Shown in pieces: positions 1-8,692 of a stretch of DNA of 40,927 nucleotides (the stretch's first letter is position 1; each line of letters starts with the position of its first letter). Made by a program: the position numbers and the translations under genes. The notes below the pieces were generated by a model. That model saw nothing but the letters and a program-made list of their open reading frames with translations. It was not told the DNA's origin and did no database searches. This DNA comes from Coriobacteriia bacterium (GTDB lineage Bacteria; Actinomycetota; Coriobacteriia; Coriobacteriales; UBA8131): assembly GCA_009784945.1 (NCBI GenBank), contig WQXH01000016.1:1-40927 (forward strand), read 5' to 3'.

Positions 1-1
1 A

Positions 2-2674
2 AGCGTCGAATATGCCAGAAGCACGTCAAACACAGTAACACCAACAAGCGGCTGGCAAGCAACTACAACATTTAGCAGCCTCAGCCCAGGAACTTACTAC
101 GTATTTGCCCGCACAGCAGCAAATGCAAACTACAATGCAGGATCATCACAGGTAAGTGCAGCCATTACGCTAGAAGCACTACCCACCAGTGTAGCAATTA
201 CTCCTAAGCCGGTAAGCACTACTGTTGGTCAAAACACACAGCTCACTGCAACCGTACTTCCCGCTAATGCTGCTAACAAAACCGTTACCTGGTCATCTTC
301 TGATGTTACAGTAGTCACTGTAAACACCTTGGGTAGTGTCACTGCTTTAGCTGTAGGTCAAGCTACTATCACTGCCAGAACATCAAACGGACTTACCGAC
401 ACATGCGTAGTAACTGTTCAAGCAGCTCCTGTCTACTCACTTTCTCTTGCCCAAAATGGCAGCACAGATCCCTACGTATTTCCCAGCTTAGAAGGTGGCT
501 ATACCAACCCAGGGAGCATTACGCTCACACTGACCAATACCGGCAACAGAAGCATCAACTCACTTCACGTTGCTCTAAGCGGAGCTAACTCAGGAAGCTT
601 TAGTGTAGTGCCAGGTGCAAACTTCACTTCCATAGAGCCAGGTGCCACAAGAACTCTAACTGTAAGCCCAAGAACCGGGCTTGTTCAAGGAACCTATACA
701 GCAGACATTGCAGTTCAGGGTGATCTTGCTACCAGCAATAGCTTTAAGGTGAGCTTTAGTGTCTCATCTGCTTATGTGCCGGTGCAGTCTGTTAGCATCA
801 TTAGCAGCATCTTGGCTTGGGGCAACAACTTCATGCACATCGGAGACACCACTACCCATAGAGCGTCAATACTTCCTGCAAACGCAACGAACAAAAAGGT
901 CACTTGGAGCTCAAGCGATACACGCGTTGTAACTATTGATCAAAACGGTATGATTACTGCTGTTGGCTTGGGAAGGGCTGTAATTACGGTCACCACTGAA
1001 GACGGAGGCAAGACGGCTACGTCGACTATTGAAGTGCTTACAAAAGCCTATAACATCGCTCTTGACACCACAGCAGTAGCCTTTGCAGAAGTAGACCCAG
1101 GCTATAGAGCTCCCACTGCTCGCACCATCAGGGTTACCAATGATGGCAGAATGCCTACGGGAGCACTTACGGTAAGCCTTAGTGGCGCAAACGCTACAAG
1201 CTTCACCTTGTCAAGAACAAGCCTAACAAGCATTGCCATAGGCGCAAGCGCCACCTTTACTGTAGTACCAAGAACAGCCCTTGCAGCAGGTACGCATACA
1301 GCAACGGTTACTGTAAGAGGAGCTAACGACATTGAAGCAAGCTTTCCTGTAAGCATTAAGGTAAACCCCGGGCGCTACAGCATTGCCTTAGATACTGCTT
1401 CTCACACCTTTCCCGCAGTTGACCCAGGTTACAGAGCACCTACTTCTCGCAACATCAGAGTAACTAACGATGGCAACCAACCCACAGGAGCACTTGCGGT
1501 AAGTCTCAGTGGCGCTAACGCTACAAGCTTTAGCCTTTCAAGATCAAGCATCGCAAGCATTGCCCGAGGAGGTAGCGCAACCTTTACCGTAGTACCAAGA
1601 ACAGCTCTTGCAGCAGGCACACACACGGCAACCGTAACCGTAAGAGGAGCTAACGCAATAGAAAGAAGCTTTACCGTAAGCTTTGAAGTAAGACCAGGTA
1701 TATACGGCATCACTCTAGATGCAACTGCTATAAGCTTTAGCGCAGTAGATCCAGGCTACCGTGCACCTACTTCTCGCACCATCAGAGTAACTAACGATGG
1801 TAACCAACCCACAGGAGCACTGACGGTAAGCTTAAGTGGCACTAATGCTACAAGCTTCAGCCTTTCAAGATCAAGCATCGCAAGCATTGCCCGAGCAGGT
1901 AGTGCTACCTTTACCGTAGTACCAAGAACAGCTCTTGCAGCAGGTACACATACTGCAACCGTAACCGTAAGAGGAGCTAATGGCATAGAAAGAAGCTTTA
2001 CCGTAAGCTTTGAAGTAAGACCAGGAATCTATAGCATCGACCTAGACACAACTGCTATAAGCTTTGCTGCTGTTGTTCCAGGTTATAGAGCACCCAGTGC
2101 ACATACCGTAAGAGTTGTCAACACAGGTAACCAAGCAACCGGCGCACTTACCTTAAGCTTAAGTGGCACAAACGCCACAAGCTTTATCCTTTCAAGAACA
2201 AGCCTAACAAGCATAGCCGCAAGAGGAAGCTCTACTTTTACCATAGTGCCAAGAACTGGCCTTGCTCCCGGTATCTACGAAGCTACGGTAAACGTAAGAG
2301 GTGCAAACGTCATGGAAAGAAGCTCCACCGTAAGGTTTGTAGTTAATGCTTCCGTCTATAGCGTAGCCTTTGATACTCCTGTCATAATTTTTGCAGCTAA
2401 TGCAGGCTACCGAGCACAAAGTGCACAGACCGTAAGAGTTACTAATGATGGCAACCAAACAACAGGAGCGCTTACCATAGCCTTAAGCGGCACTAATGCT
2501 ACAAGCTTTACCCTTTCGAGGACAAGCCTTACCAGTATTGCTGTAGGAGGCAGCTCCACCTTTACCGTAGTACCAAGAACTGGCCTTGCAGCTGGAAGCT
2601 ATGAGGCTTTGGTAACGGTAAGAGGAGCCAATGGAATCACAGAGTCATTTCCGGTAAGGTTTACCGTATGGTAG
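2..2674 (+). CDS. Secreted repeat/adhesin-like protein with BIG2 domains, 3' part only
   Basis: The frame is open from the first bases of the window, so the 5' end lies outside; 890 residues are visible. Residues 1-58 resemble a fibronectin-III-like linker (SPGTYYVFART). Residues 60-141 and 257-346 are BIG2 bacterial Ig-like domains, recognisable by the ATVLPANA and VTWSSSD motifs. Residues 145-250 form a divergent Ig-like unit. From residue 350 to the end there are five tandem units of about 109 residues, with repeated PGYRAP, VTNDGNQ, TGALT, SLSGTNATSF and VPRTGLA motifs. Proteins built this way are usually secreted or surface-attached and act in adhesion or as stalks. No LPXTG motif, membrane anchor or SLH domain is seen at the C-terminus, which ends in an Ig-like strand. 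Attachment is therefore unknown and may lie upstream. A strong terminator follows the stop. The architecture is clear; the function is inferred. Confidence 0.85.
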   Translation, partial: SVEYARSTSNTVTPTSGWQATTTFSSLSPGTYYVFARTAANANYNAGSSQVSAAITLEALPTSVAITPKPVSTTVGQNTQLTATVLPANAANKTVTWSSSDVTVVTVNTLGSVTALAVGQATITARTSNGLTDTCVVTVQAAPVYSLSLAQNGSTDPYVFPSLEGGYTNPGSITLTLTNTGNRSINSLHVALSGANSGSFSVVPGANFTSIEPGATRTLTVSPRTGLVQGTYTADIAVQGDLATSNSFKVSFSVSSAYVPVQSVSIISSILAWGNNFMHIGDTTTHRASILPANATNKKVTWSSSDTRVVTIDQNGMITAVGLGRAVITVTTEDGGKTATSTIEVLTKAYNIALDTTAVAFAEVDPGYRAPTARTIRVTNDGRMPTGALTVSLSGANATSFTLSRTSLTSIAIGASATFTVVPRTALAAGTHTATVTVRGANDIEASFPVSIKVNPGRYSIALDTASHTFPAVDPGYRAPTSRNIRVTNDGNQPTGALAVSLSGANATSFSLSRSSIASIARGGSATFTVVPRTALAAGTHTATVTVRGANAIERSFTVSFEVRPGIYGITLDATAISFSAVDPGYRAPTSRTIRVTNDGNQPTGALTVSLSGTNATSFSLSRSSIASIARAGSATFTVVPRTALAAGTHTATVTVRGANGIERSFTVSFEVRPGIYSIDLDTTAISFAAVVPGYRAPSAHTVRVVNTGNQATGALTLSLSGTNATSFILSRTSLTSIAARGSSTFTIVPRTGLAPGIYEATVNVRGANVMERSSTVRFVVNASVYSVAFDTPVIIFAANAGYRAQSAQTVRVTNDGNQTTGALTIALSGTNATSFTLSRTSLTSIAVGGSSTFTVVPRTGLAAGSYEALVTVRGANGITESFPVRFTVW
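1049..2671 (+). repeat. Five tandem 327-bp coding repeats (109 aa each)
   Basis: Units begin at 1049, 1376, 1703, 2030 and 2357, each exactly 327 bp after the last; the final unit is cut to 315 bp by the stop codon. Units 2 and 3 are close to identical over long stretches at nucleotide level, which suggests recent duplication or gene conversion. Units 1, 4 and 5 are more diverged. Slippage or recombination between units would change protein length in steps of 109 residues without breaking the frame. Confidence 0.9.
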
Positions 2675-2686
2675 ACCTTCTGCGCA

Positions 2687-2743
2687 CTGAATAAGACAGG
2701 GAGCCTTCCAACCCCACACCCCTGTCTTATTCAGTTGCCTTTT
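2687..2743 (+). terminator. Rho-independent terminator after the repeat protein
   Basis: A perfect 15-bp stem is formed by 2687-2701 and 2720-2734 (CTGAATAAGACAGGG and its complement) with an 18-nt loop, followed by a T-rich stretch at 2735-2743. It lies 13 bp after the stop codon of the repeat protein. Confidence 0.8.
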
Positions 2744-3219
2744 ACTACATGGTTTTGTTGATAGGCACTTGACTGTCAATACTGCAGCTAGGCTCTGCAA
2801 CATTCGCTCTGCGAGCGAACGCGTCAGGGCGACAGTAGGGTTATAGCTAGACCCTGCGGCCTTGTCCTGCGCGTTTGGCGAAGCCAATATTGCAGGAACT
2901 GCTCTGCGAGCGAACGCGATAGGACGATATGAGGGAACAGAGGGCGCTTTGGACATGGTGGTGGCGCGTGGGTTGCTTTGGGAGAAGACAAGCAGGCTGG
3001 TGTAGTGACATGCCTGCCATATGCACGTACTGGGGTCATGGTGAAAAGCCGGTGCAGGATGGGGCTGTCGCGGTAGCGGCTTACGTACAGTTAACAGCAA
3101 TCATCGCTTCCCTTGAATTACTGCCTTTCGCCGAGTGGTAAAACAGAATGCAGAGGACTAAGGTATTCTGTATCGATACATTTCGTAGCTAGCCGATCAA
3201 AAACAATAAGGAGAAAAAC
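2744..3219. other. Non-coding stretch with a duplicated hairpin-bearing repeat
   Basis: I see no convincing gene here; the short open frames on both strands have no family features and overlap the repeats. An 18-bp sequence, GCTCTGCGAGCGAACGCG, occurs at 2806-2823 and 2901-2918, within a looser similarity of about 60 bp in direct orientation. In the first copy it is part of a 7-bp perfect hairpin (2803-2809 with 2813-2819). The promoter of the downstream transporter should lie in 3120-3205, but no strong -35/-10 pair stands out. Confidence 0.6.
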
Positions 3220-3774
3220 ATGAGTAAAAATAGTATCGCTAACCCGGCACCTTTGGGGCTCTTGGGTTTTGGTATGACCACTGTCTTGCTTAACCTTCAC
3301 AACGTAGGTTTGCTGGAAAAAACAGTTGTCATTATTGCCATGGGCTTTGCACTTGGCGGTGCAGCCCAGATTATTGCAGGCATCATGGAGTTTAAAAAGG
3401 GCAATGTCTTTGGTGCCACAGCCTTTACGGCCTATGGCTTCTTTTGGTGGTCTCTCATCTTTATATGGTGGAATCCCTTCGGAAGCATCCCAGCAGACCT
3501 CACCTCCATGGGCTTTTACCTCCTGCTTTGGGGCATCTTTACTCTTTTCATGTTCATCGGATCCCTCAAGCATAATCGCGCAACACAAGTAGTGTTTCTT
3601 TCGCTCACCACGCTGTTCTTCTTGCTCAGTATCGCTGACTTTACCGGAATTGGTTTGATTACGCAGATAGCTGGCGCCGTGGGCATTTTCTGCGGAGGAT
3701 CAGCCATCTATGCGAGCCTTGCTCAAATCGTCAATAACGAGTACGGCAAGACGGTCATGCCCTTGGGAGACTAG
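3220..3774 (+). CDS. satP: SatP-type acetate/succinate transporter (GPR1/FUN34/YaaH family)
   Basis: This 184-residue membrane protein begins with the family signature NPAPLGLLGFGMTT at residues 8-21 and has six predicted membrane segments, the usual size and topology of the GPR1/FUN34/YaaH family. Characterised members carry acetate and succinate (E. coli SatP) or ammonium/acetate (yeast Ato), so a small carboxylate is the likely substrate. The ATG at 3220 is preceded by a clear AAGGAG at 3208-3213. The gene stands alone between terminators. Uptake or release of acetate/succinate would fit the malate dehydrogenase encoded further along, but exact substrate and direction cannot be read from the sequence. 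Confidence 0.88.
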   Translation: MSKNSIANPAPLGLLGFGMTTVLLNLHNVGLLEKTVVIIAMGFALGGAAQIIAGIMEFKKGNVFGATAFTAYGFFWWSLIFIWWNPFGSIPADLTSMGFYLLLWGIFTLFMFIGSLKHNRATQVVFLSLTTLFFLLSIADFTGIGLITQIAGAVGIFCGGSAIYASLAQIVNNEYGKTVMPLGD

Positions 3775-3858
3775 TGCTCTGCACTAAGACAAGAGCTCTG
3801 CTCGCTCAGCACAGGGCAATGACCTGATTGCAGCAAGCATGTGCCAAGCAACACAACA

Positions 3859-3911
3859 GAAAGCGGCTCCTTTGCTATCTAGAGGAAAGATAGATCAGGA
3901 GCCGCTTTGCA
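3859..3911 (+). terminator. Probable terminator after satP
   Basis: Bases 3861-3880 and 3889-3908 form an imperfect hairpin with an outer AAGCGGCTCCT/AGGAGCCGCTT stem of 11 bp and an inner 6-bp stem. Only a short T-run follows, so termination may be partial. Confidence 0.5.
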
Positions 3912-4301
3912 TGTGCCGAGTAGGCTTTTTGGTAAAGGCAAGAACAAAAACTGGGTAGTGAGAGAAGACGGGCTGAAGGGCTGGAGAGAAGGAGAAGGGA
4001 ATGAATCAGAAGGAGGGAGAATCATCCAAGTAGTGCTTGCCCTTCGGCCCGGCTTCATAGGGGACAAAAACTGTGTTTTTTTCCACATGTAATATGGTAC
4101 GTGCCCGCTATCGGCATTGAGTCAGGCAAATGTCAAAGAGTTGTAAAAAATGGTAAACAAAACAGCAAATTATCGCAGCAGGTAAACCGCACTATACGTC
4201 ACCCCACAAGCCACCCCGCAAACCACCCGCACATACCACTCCGCAAACCACCCCACATACCACTCCGCAAACCACCCCAACCCGCTGGCGCGCAACACCT
4301 G
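3912..4301. other. Gene-free stretch between convergent transcripts
   Basis: No gene is supported. The first 180 bases are purine-rich on the + strand and carry a 61-codon open frame without family features. The remainder contains the 24-bp tandem repeat described separately. The stretch separates satP (+) from the sensor-kinase operon, which ends at 4302 on the minus strand. Confidence 0.5.
4206..4278. repeat. Three tandem copies of a 24-bp repeat
   Basis: Two exact copies of ACATACCACTCCGCAAACC plus ACCCC lie at 4231-4254 and 4255-4278, preceded by a diverged copy at 4206-4230. The unit is C-rich on the + strand and G-rich on the minus strand. It lies 24 bp downstream of the stop codon of the minus-strand gene at 4302. 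Confidence 0.85.
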
Positions 4302-5546
4302 CTACGCAAGGGGCATGGTGGAGAGCGTAAAGCCGTCGCAGTTTTGGGTGCTGGAGTTGATGTAAAGAATCAACCTCGTGCCATCGGAAAAGTCATACAC
4401 TGTAAGCAAGTAGTTTCCTGTGGGCAACACATCTATGTTTATGGTCATAGGCTCAAGCTCTGGCAAAGTTTCACTAAACTCAGGAGGGGCAGGTATCAAG
4501 TTGTAGAAAGAGTAGCCAAAGCGCTCCTCAAAGCTCATATCCAACTGCCTGAAGATCGAATACACATTCATTTGTCCCACGTTGAGTGCTTCGCGCGAGA
4601 TTGCGTAGGCAAAGAGCCAAATGTTTTCTTCTTCTTGATGAGGTCTAAACGACACTTGGGTCTCTGGGGGAGTCGCAATATCATCTGGCCCGGTGGGGGT
4701 GTTTGCGGGCGCAGCAGCATTACCGGCGGGGTTATTCTCAGGGGGATTGTTAGCTGCAGGATCATCGGTGTTGTTATTGTTGGCAGCATCAGAAGCATCT
4801 TCAGTCAAATCAGCTGTGTTGCCCGCATCGCCTGCATTGCCCGCATCGCCTGAAGTACCCGCATCGTTTGCATCACTTGTTTTGTTGGCCTCTTCTCTCT
4901 CTTTTCCTAAAGCTTCGTCCAATAGAACCTCGATAGGATCGGTGAGCTGCAAGGCCGACCAAGTGTCAGAAACAAAGAGCAGGGATATTATCTTGCCCGT
5001 GGAATCTACTGCGCATCGAACATCGGGTTCACCGTCGAGATTGATGTCTGCGTCTACTAACACAAAGCAGCCGGGCTCAGTGGCATCAAGCGGCTCCAGA
5101 TACCTAAAATCAACCAGTATCCGTTGGGTGTACAGACTGTAGTCACGCTCGAGCTGCATTCCTCGTAGCTGCATATTGCTGATGAGGAAGTCAGTCACAC
5201 CGCTCTCTTCCATAAAGCTCATCTCAAAGCTGGTCAAATGTCTCACTTGCGCCTCGTCATAGATATCCCACGGATAAAGCGTCACGGGCTCCTCAAACAC
5301 ATGGCCCGAGATTATGTCAACGCTAGGGCTGGGCAGCTGTGTCATCCTGCCCCGGTAGGAATCCAGAAAGGGATACAGGAGGGTAGGCAGCATGAATCCG
5401 CCCACGATGATAACCGTGGTGAGCAGCAAGGTGAGCAGGCTGCTTCTGATGCTGAGCAGGCGCTCGCGCCTTTCGTGCTTCTCGCTGCCTGCTGGGTCGC
5501 TCCACAGCTCCTTATTGTTGGTTGAGTTTTTGGTGGAGTCAGCCAT
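4302..5546 (-). CDS. Membrane-anchored extracytoplasmic protein of a two-component operon, unknown function
   Basis: I do not recognise a family for this 414-residue protein. A basic N-terminus is followed by one membrane segment at about residues 35-57. The rest is predicted to lie outside the cell: a first domain of about 60-215, a low-complexity Asp/Asn/Ala/Gly/Pro linker of about 222-292, and a second domain ending in a strand-rich segment with LTVYDFSDGTRL near the C-terminus. The start codon overlaps the end of the kinase gene by 8 bases, so it is very likely translated together with the kinase and regulator. That arrangement suggests a sensor accessory protein or an antagonist of the kinase, as YycH/YycI are for WalK, although no sequence similarity to those is visible. 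It is the last gene of the operon. Confidence 0.75.
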   Translation of the reverse strand: MADSTKNSTNNKELWSDPAGSEKHERRERLLSIRSSLLTLLLTTVIIVGGFMLPTLLYPFLDSYRGRMTQLPSPSVDIISGHVFEEPVTLYPWDIYDEAQVRHLTSFEMSFMEESGVTDFLISNMQLRGMQLERDYSLYTQRILVDFRYLEPLDATEPGCFVLVDADINLDGEPDVRCAVDSTGKIISLLFVSDTWSALQLTDPIEVLLDEALGKEREEANKTSDANDAGTSGDAGNAGDAGNTADLTEDASDAANNNNTDDPAANNPPENNPAGNAAAPANTPTGPDDIATPPETQVSFRPHQEEENIWLFAYAISREALNVGQMNVYSIFRQLDMSFEERFGYSFYNLIPAPPEFSETLPELEPMTINIDVLPTGNYLLTVYDFSDGTRLILYINSSTQNCDGFTLSTMPLA

Positions 5547-7125
5547 CGCCTTCCTCCCTACTCAGTAAGACGCTGACGGCGGTACCTCTTCCTTGCACGC
5601 TCTTGATGACAAGCTCGGAGTTGTGAGCCTGGGCAATTTCGGCACAGAGCGCCAGCCCAAGGCCAGCGCCGCCATGTTTGCGCGTACGCGCTTTGTCGAG
5701 CATATAGAAAGGTTCAACGATGAGAGGAATTTCATCAGCTGGTATTCCGATTCCCTCATCTACAACGGTTATTTTGACAAACTCCATCTGCCCCACAAAC
5801 GTTTGATCCACCAAAGGAGTGTTAGTGGCTGTATCTCCCCGAGCCTCTAAATCCTCACCGGCATTATCAAGGGAGGCTTGGATGCTGAGGTTGGTAGGCT
5901 CTATGATGAAGCGAATGACATCACCGGGGCTTGACGCTTTGATGCTGTTGTTAACCAGATTGAAGACAAAGGACTTCATGAGCTCTTTGTCGATTTTGAT
6001 GTAAAGCGGTTCGTCAGGCAGCTCGATAACAAGATCGAGCGAATGACTGGTAACGATGGGCTTGAGGACGCTTGCCAACTCGGAGGCAAATTCGTGAACC
6101 TCCACGGTTGTGGGCGTGGTTTGCAGATTGCCCACAAACAAGAGCTCCATGAGCTTGCCCGAAAGCTCCTGAAGACGCTTTGTCTCGCTTACGATGACGC
6201 TGGCATATTCAACCCTCTCTTCGTCTGACACGTCTCGTTTGACGCGAAGTATATCGGCAAAGCCAAGGATAGAGGTGAGAGGAGTCTTCATTTCATGGGC
6301 AAGATTGGAAATAAAGACCCTGCGAGACTCAGCAAGCTCTTCTAATGACTTGACATTGCTCTCGATGGAATCGGCCATGGTGTTAAGGCTGCGAGCCACC
6401 GCAGCTACCTCGTCGTTTCCCTTGACCTTGGCTCGCTTTTCAAGATCTCCGCTGGCTATCAGCCTGGTTGTGCCACTGAGATTGCGCAGAGGGCTCAACA
6501 AGCCTCGCACCAAAAGCAGCAGCATTCCCGATACAATCAAAGCGGAGATGACGCCTATGAAGCGCACCTGATTAAAGTCCACACGAAACAGTTCGTAGGT
6601 TGTGCTGATGTCAAAAGAGGTAATGAGCCTAAAGTGTTGGTCGCTCAGCAAGACGGTGGAGACTATGTACAGATAGGTCATACCACCCACCTCTTCGATG
6701 ACTGAGCTAAAGTCTGGCTCATACAGCAGGTTGGTGGTACTGGCGTTGCTACCCTGATTGACCGACATAATGAGAACAGGCAGGCGCAGGTAGACGATGT
6801 CTCCTTCGGCGGACTGTTGCCCCGTGGGAAAGACTTGGTAGAGCGATATCCTCATGCTGGGATCATCTTGCTGTCGTTCGAGCACGCTGCTTGCTACTCG
6901 CTGTGTGTCATCTTCTGTCAGGTGCATCTTGCGCTCCATAAGCTGGGTAAAGATGATGGAGCTTCGTAACTCGAGATCAAGATAGTTATGTCTCGCCAGG
7001 GCATTTTGTTGCTCTCGCTCAATGGCAAGATGGTGGTTGTTGGTTAACAGAGCCAAAGACGAGGCGTTAACCACAATGATAACCAGGGTTAAGGTCAAGA
7101 GAAATATCTTTTGCCAGAGTTTCAA
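5539..7125 (-). CDS. Sensor histidine kinase (HAMP-HisKA-HATPase)
   Basis: This 528-residue kinase has membrane segments at about residues 7-27 and 187-207 that flank an extracytoplasmic sensor region of about 160 residues. A HAMP domain (207-260) follows, then the HisKA dimer domain with phospho-acceptor His277 in NLAHEMKTPLTS, and the ATPase with N-box VNNSIKAS (391-398), G1 DEGIG (456-460) and G2 GGAGLG (485-490). All catalytic motifs are intact. The ATG overlaps the stop of the response-regulator gene (ATGA), and its own 3' end overlaps the membrane-protein gene by 8 bases. It should phosphorylate the adjacent OmpR-type regulator. The signal is unknown; the sensor region shows no recognisable ligand domain. 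Confidence 0.93.
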   Translation of the reverse strand: MKLWQKIFLLTLTLVIIVVNASSLALLTNNHHLAIEREQQNALARHNYLDLELRSSIIFTQLMERKMHLTEDDTQRVASSVLERQQDDPSMRISLYQVFPTGQQSAEGDIVYLRLPVLIMSVNQGSNASTTNLLYEPDFSSVIEEVGGMTYLYIVSTVLLSDQHFRLITSFDISTTYELFRVDFNQVRFIGVISALIVSGMLLLLVRGLLSPLRNLSGTTRLIASGDLEKRAKVKGNDEVAAVARSLNTMADSIESNVKSLEELAESRRVFISNLAHEMKTPLTSILGFADILRVKRDVSDEERVEYASVIVSETKRLQELSGKLMELLFVGNLQTTPTTVEVHEFASELASVLKPIVTSHSLDLVIELPDEPLYIKIDKELMKSFVFNLVNNSIKASSPGDVIRFIIEPTNLSIQASLDNAGEDLEARGDTATNTPLVDQTFVGQMEFVKITVVDEGIGIPADEIPLIVEPFYMLDKARTRKHGGAGLGLALCAEIAQAHNSELVIKSVQGRGTAVSVLLSREEGDG

Positions 7126-7790
7126 CGCGACCTTTGGCTTTCGAGGCGGTAGCCAAGCCGGGCGATGGTAACCAGCGACCCATGCAAATTGAGCTTTTTG
7201 CGCAGCTGCTGAATATGAGTATCTACGGTGCGGGTTTCGCCACTAAAACTGTAGCCCCACACCTGAGAAAGCAATTGTTCGCGCGTAAGCGCAATGTCGA
7301 TGTTGTTGACAAAAAATACCAGCAAGTCAAATTCTTTGGGAGTGAGTATGACGGGCTGACCGTCTAAAGTAACCTCGTGCTTTTCGGTTTCGATGACGAT
7401 GTTTTGATATCCGAGGGTCTTGCTCTTTTTGTGAGTGCGTCTGAGTGCTACCTCGATGCGTGCCAAGAGCTCAACTGCCTCAAACGGCTTGACAATATAG
7501 TCTTCTGCACCCATACGCAAGCCTTTGACCTTGTTGGGCACATCTCCCATGGCGGTGAGGAAGATTACAGGTGTAGTGGTATCGCCCTTGCTTTCAAAGA
7601 CCTGAAACCCATCGAGTTTGGGCAGCATAATGTCCAGTAGCACCAGGTCGTATTTGCCAGATCCTATCTCGCTTACCGCAGAGAGACCATCTTGACATAT
7701 CCGAGAAGTGTAGCCGCCAATGGTCAATGCGGCCTCTATCATTCGGGCGATATTTTCGTCGTCTTCAACAACGAGGATGTGAGCTGACAT
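7122..7790 (-). CDS. OmpR/PhoB-family response regulator
   Basis: The 222-residue protein has a receiver domain with acidic pocket Asp10/Asp11, phospho-acceptor Asp53 (LVLLDIMLP), Thr79 and Lys101. A winged-helix DNA-binding domain follows from about 125 to 220, with the typical LTPKEFDLL, REQLLSQVWGY and VDTHIQQLRKKL motifs. It is the first gene of a three-gene operon with its kinase and a membrane-anchored protein. A GAGG ribosome site lies 7 bases before the ATG. A weak promoter with TTGGTG and TAGTGT 17 bp apart is possible upstream. Targets are unknown, though autoregulation is common in the family. Confidence 0.94.
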   Translation of the reverse strand: MSAHILVVEDDENIARMIEAALTIGGYTSRICQDGLSAVSEIGSGKYDLVLLDIMLPKLDGFQVFESKGDTTTPVIFLTAMGDVPNKVKGLRMGAEDYIVKPFEAVELLARIEVALRRTHKKSKTLGYQNIVIETEKHEVTLDGQPVILTPKEFDLLVFFVNNIDIALTREQLLSQVWGYSFSGETRTVDTHIQQLRKKLNLHGSLVTIARLGYRLESQRSR

Positions 7791-7872
7791 CTAGAGCCTC
7801 TCTATTCTGGGATTACAGTCCATACACTAAGCTGGAACGAAGTCTGCACCAAGGTGCCTTGCCCAACGAGCC

Positions 7873-8583
7873 TTACAAACTCTCCGACAAGCGCGCAAGC
7901 CCTCGTACACTTTTGATGATCACTGTCGAATTGACCATATCTATAATACCCTCGTCCTTCATTTGAGCAATGGTCCGCGAGAGTGTCTCTGGCGAAAGGT
8001 CTAACGTCGCGGCAATGCCGCTTTTCGTGGTGCCAAGATCAAAGTGGATCTCTCCCTTGACATGCTTGCCCGACTCAAGAGCTGCTCTAAATAAGAAGCG
8101 AGAGAAGCGAGCACGAGCGTCAACAAGAAAATTGCTTACGAGATCATTGAGGCGAAGATTGTCATTTACCGTAAACTGAAGCAGGTTTTGCGCAAACTGC
8201 GAATTGCTTCTTGACAGGCGCAAGGTTTGAGCAGAGGGAAAACAAATGGCGCGGGTGTCTTCGAAGACCTCAAGGTATCCCCCGTGGCGAGTTTGGGCAA
8301 GCGCAAGTGACACAAAGAAGAGAGAGCCCTCGGTGTGAGCTTGTACAAGAAAGCGTTTGCCGTTAGGCTTGAGGTAGTAGTGAGCCACCGTTCCTTCTTT
8401 GAGCAGGTAATAGTGAGTTACCTCATCTCCAGCGCGCAGCAAAAACTCTCCAGATGCCTTGGTAATCATACGCGAAGCCTGAGCCAGCTGTACCAGCTCA
8501 TCGTCTTTGAGCGCACCAAAGAAGGGAACTTCCTCAAGGTAATCCCTAATCATCTCATTTTGTAAGTGCTCACTTTGGTCCAA
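7873..8583 (-). CDS. CRP/FNR-family transcriptional regulator
   Basis: The protein has 236 residues: a cyclic-nucleotide-binding-like beta-barrel (about 20-130), a long dimer helix, and a C-terminal helix-turn-helix (about 185-215) with the conserved LDLSPETLSRTIAQM recognition segment. There is only one cysteine (in AICFP), so it cannot hold the FNR-type [4Fe-4S] cluster. It would have to sense another ligand, for example heme, CO, NO, a nucleotide or an organic effector. The chosen TTG start has AAAGGA about 5 bases upstream; an ATG 10 codons later is the alternative. The gene lies downstream of the importer operon on the same strand with no obvious terminator between, and its own promoter candidate is listed. 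Regulation of the neighbouring iron/heme operon is inference. Confidence 0.88.
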   Translation of the reverse strand: MDQSEHLQNEMIRDYLEEVPFFGALKDDELVQLAQASRMITKASGEFLLRAGDEVTHYYLLKEGTVAHYYLKPNGKRFLVQAHTEGSLFFVSLALAQTRHGGYLEVFEDTRAICFPSAQTLRLSRSNSQFAQNLLQFTVNDNLRLNDLVSNFLVDARARFSRFLFRAALESGKHVKGEIHFDLGTTKSGIAATLDLSPETLSRTIAQMKDEGIIDMVNSTVIIKSVRGLARLSESL

Positions 8584-8692
8584 GTTTGTCCTTTGGTCGT
8601 CGTGTTGACCGTTGCCTGCGGCTCAGTGGCCAGAGCGGCAAATTGCGCTGCAACCAGTAACAGCGCCTGCGCCACTAGGGCACCTGCCTGGC

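Noticed and set aside
1102-2458. Long open frames on the minus strand opposite the repeat protein
   Set aside because: They recur with the 327-bp period and are mirror frames of the coding repeats, without ribosome sites or family features.
2645-3141. Open frames on both strands in the gap before satP
   Set aside because: They overlap the terminator and the duplicated hairpin repeat, and neither translation resembles a protein family.
3879-4092. Short open frames on both strands, 61-69 codons
   Set aside because: Low-complexity composition, no ribosome site and mutual overlap.
4206-4278. Possible CRISPR array
   Set aside because: The copies are directly adjacent with no spacers, and there are only three.
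7873-8583. Classification as oxygen-sensing FNR
   Set aside because: Only one cysteine is present, so the N-terminal Fe-S cluster of FNR cannot form.
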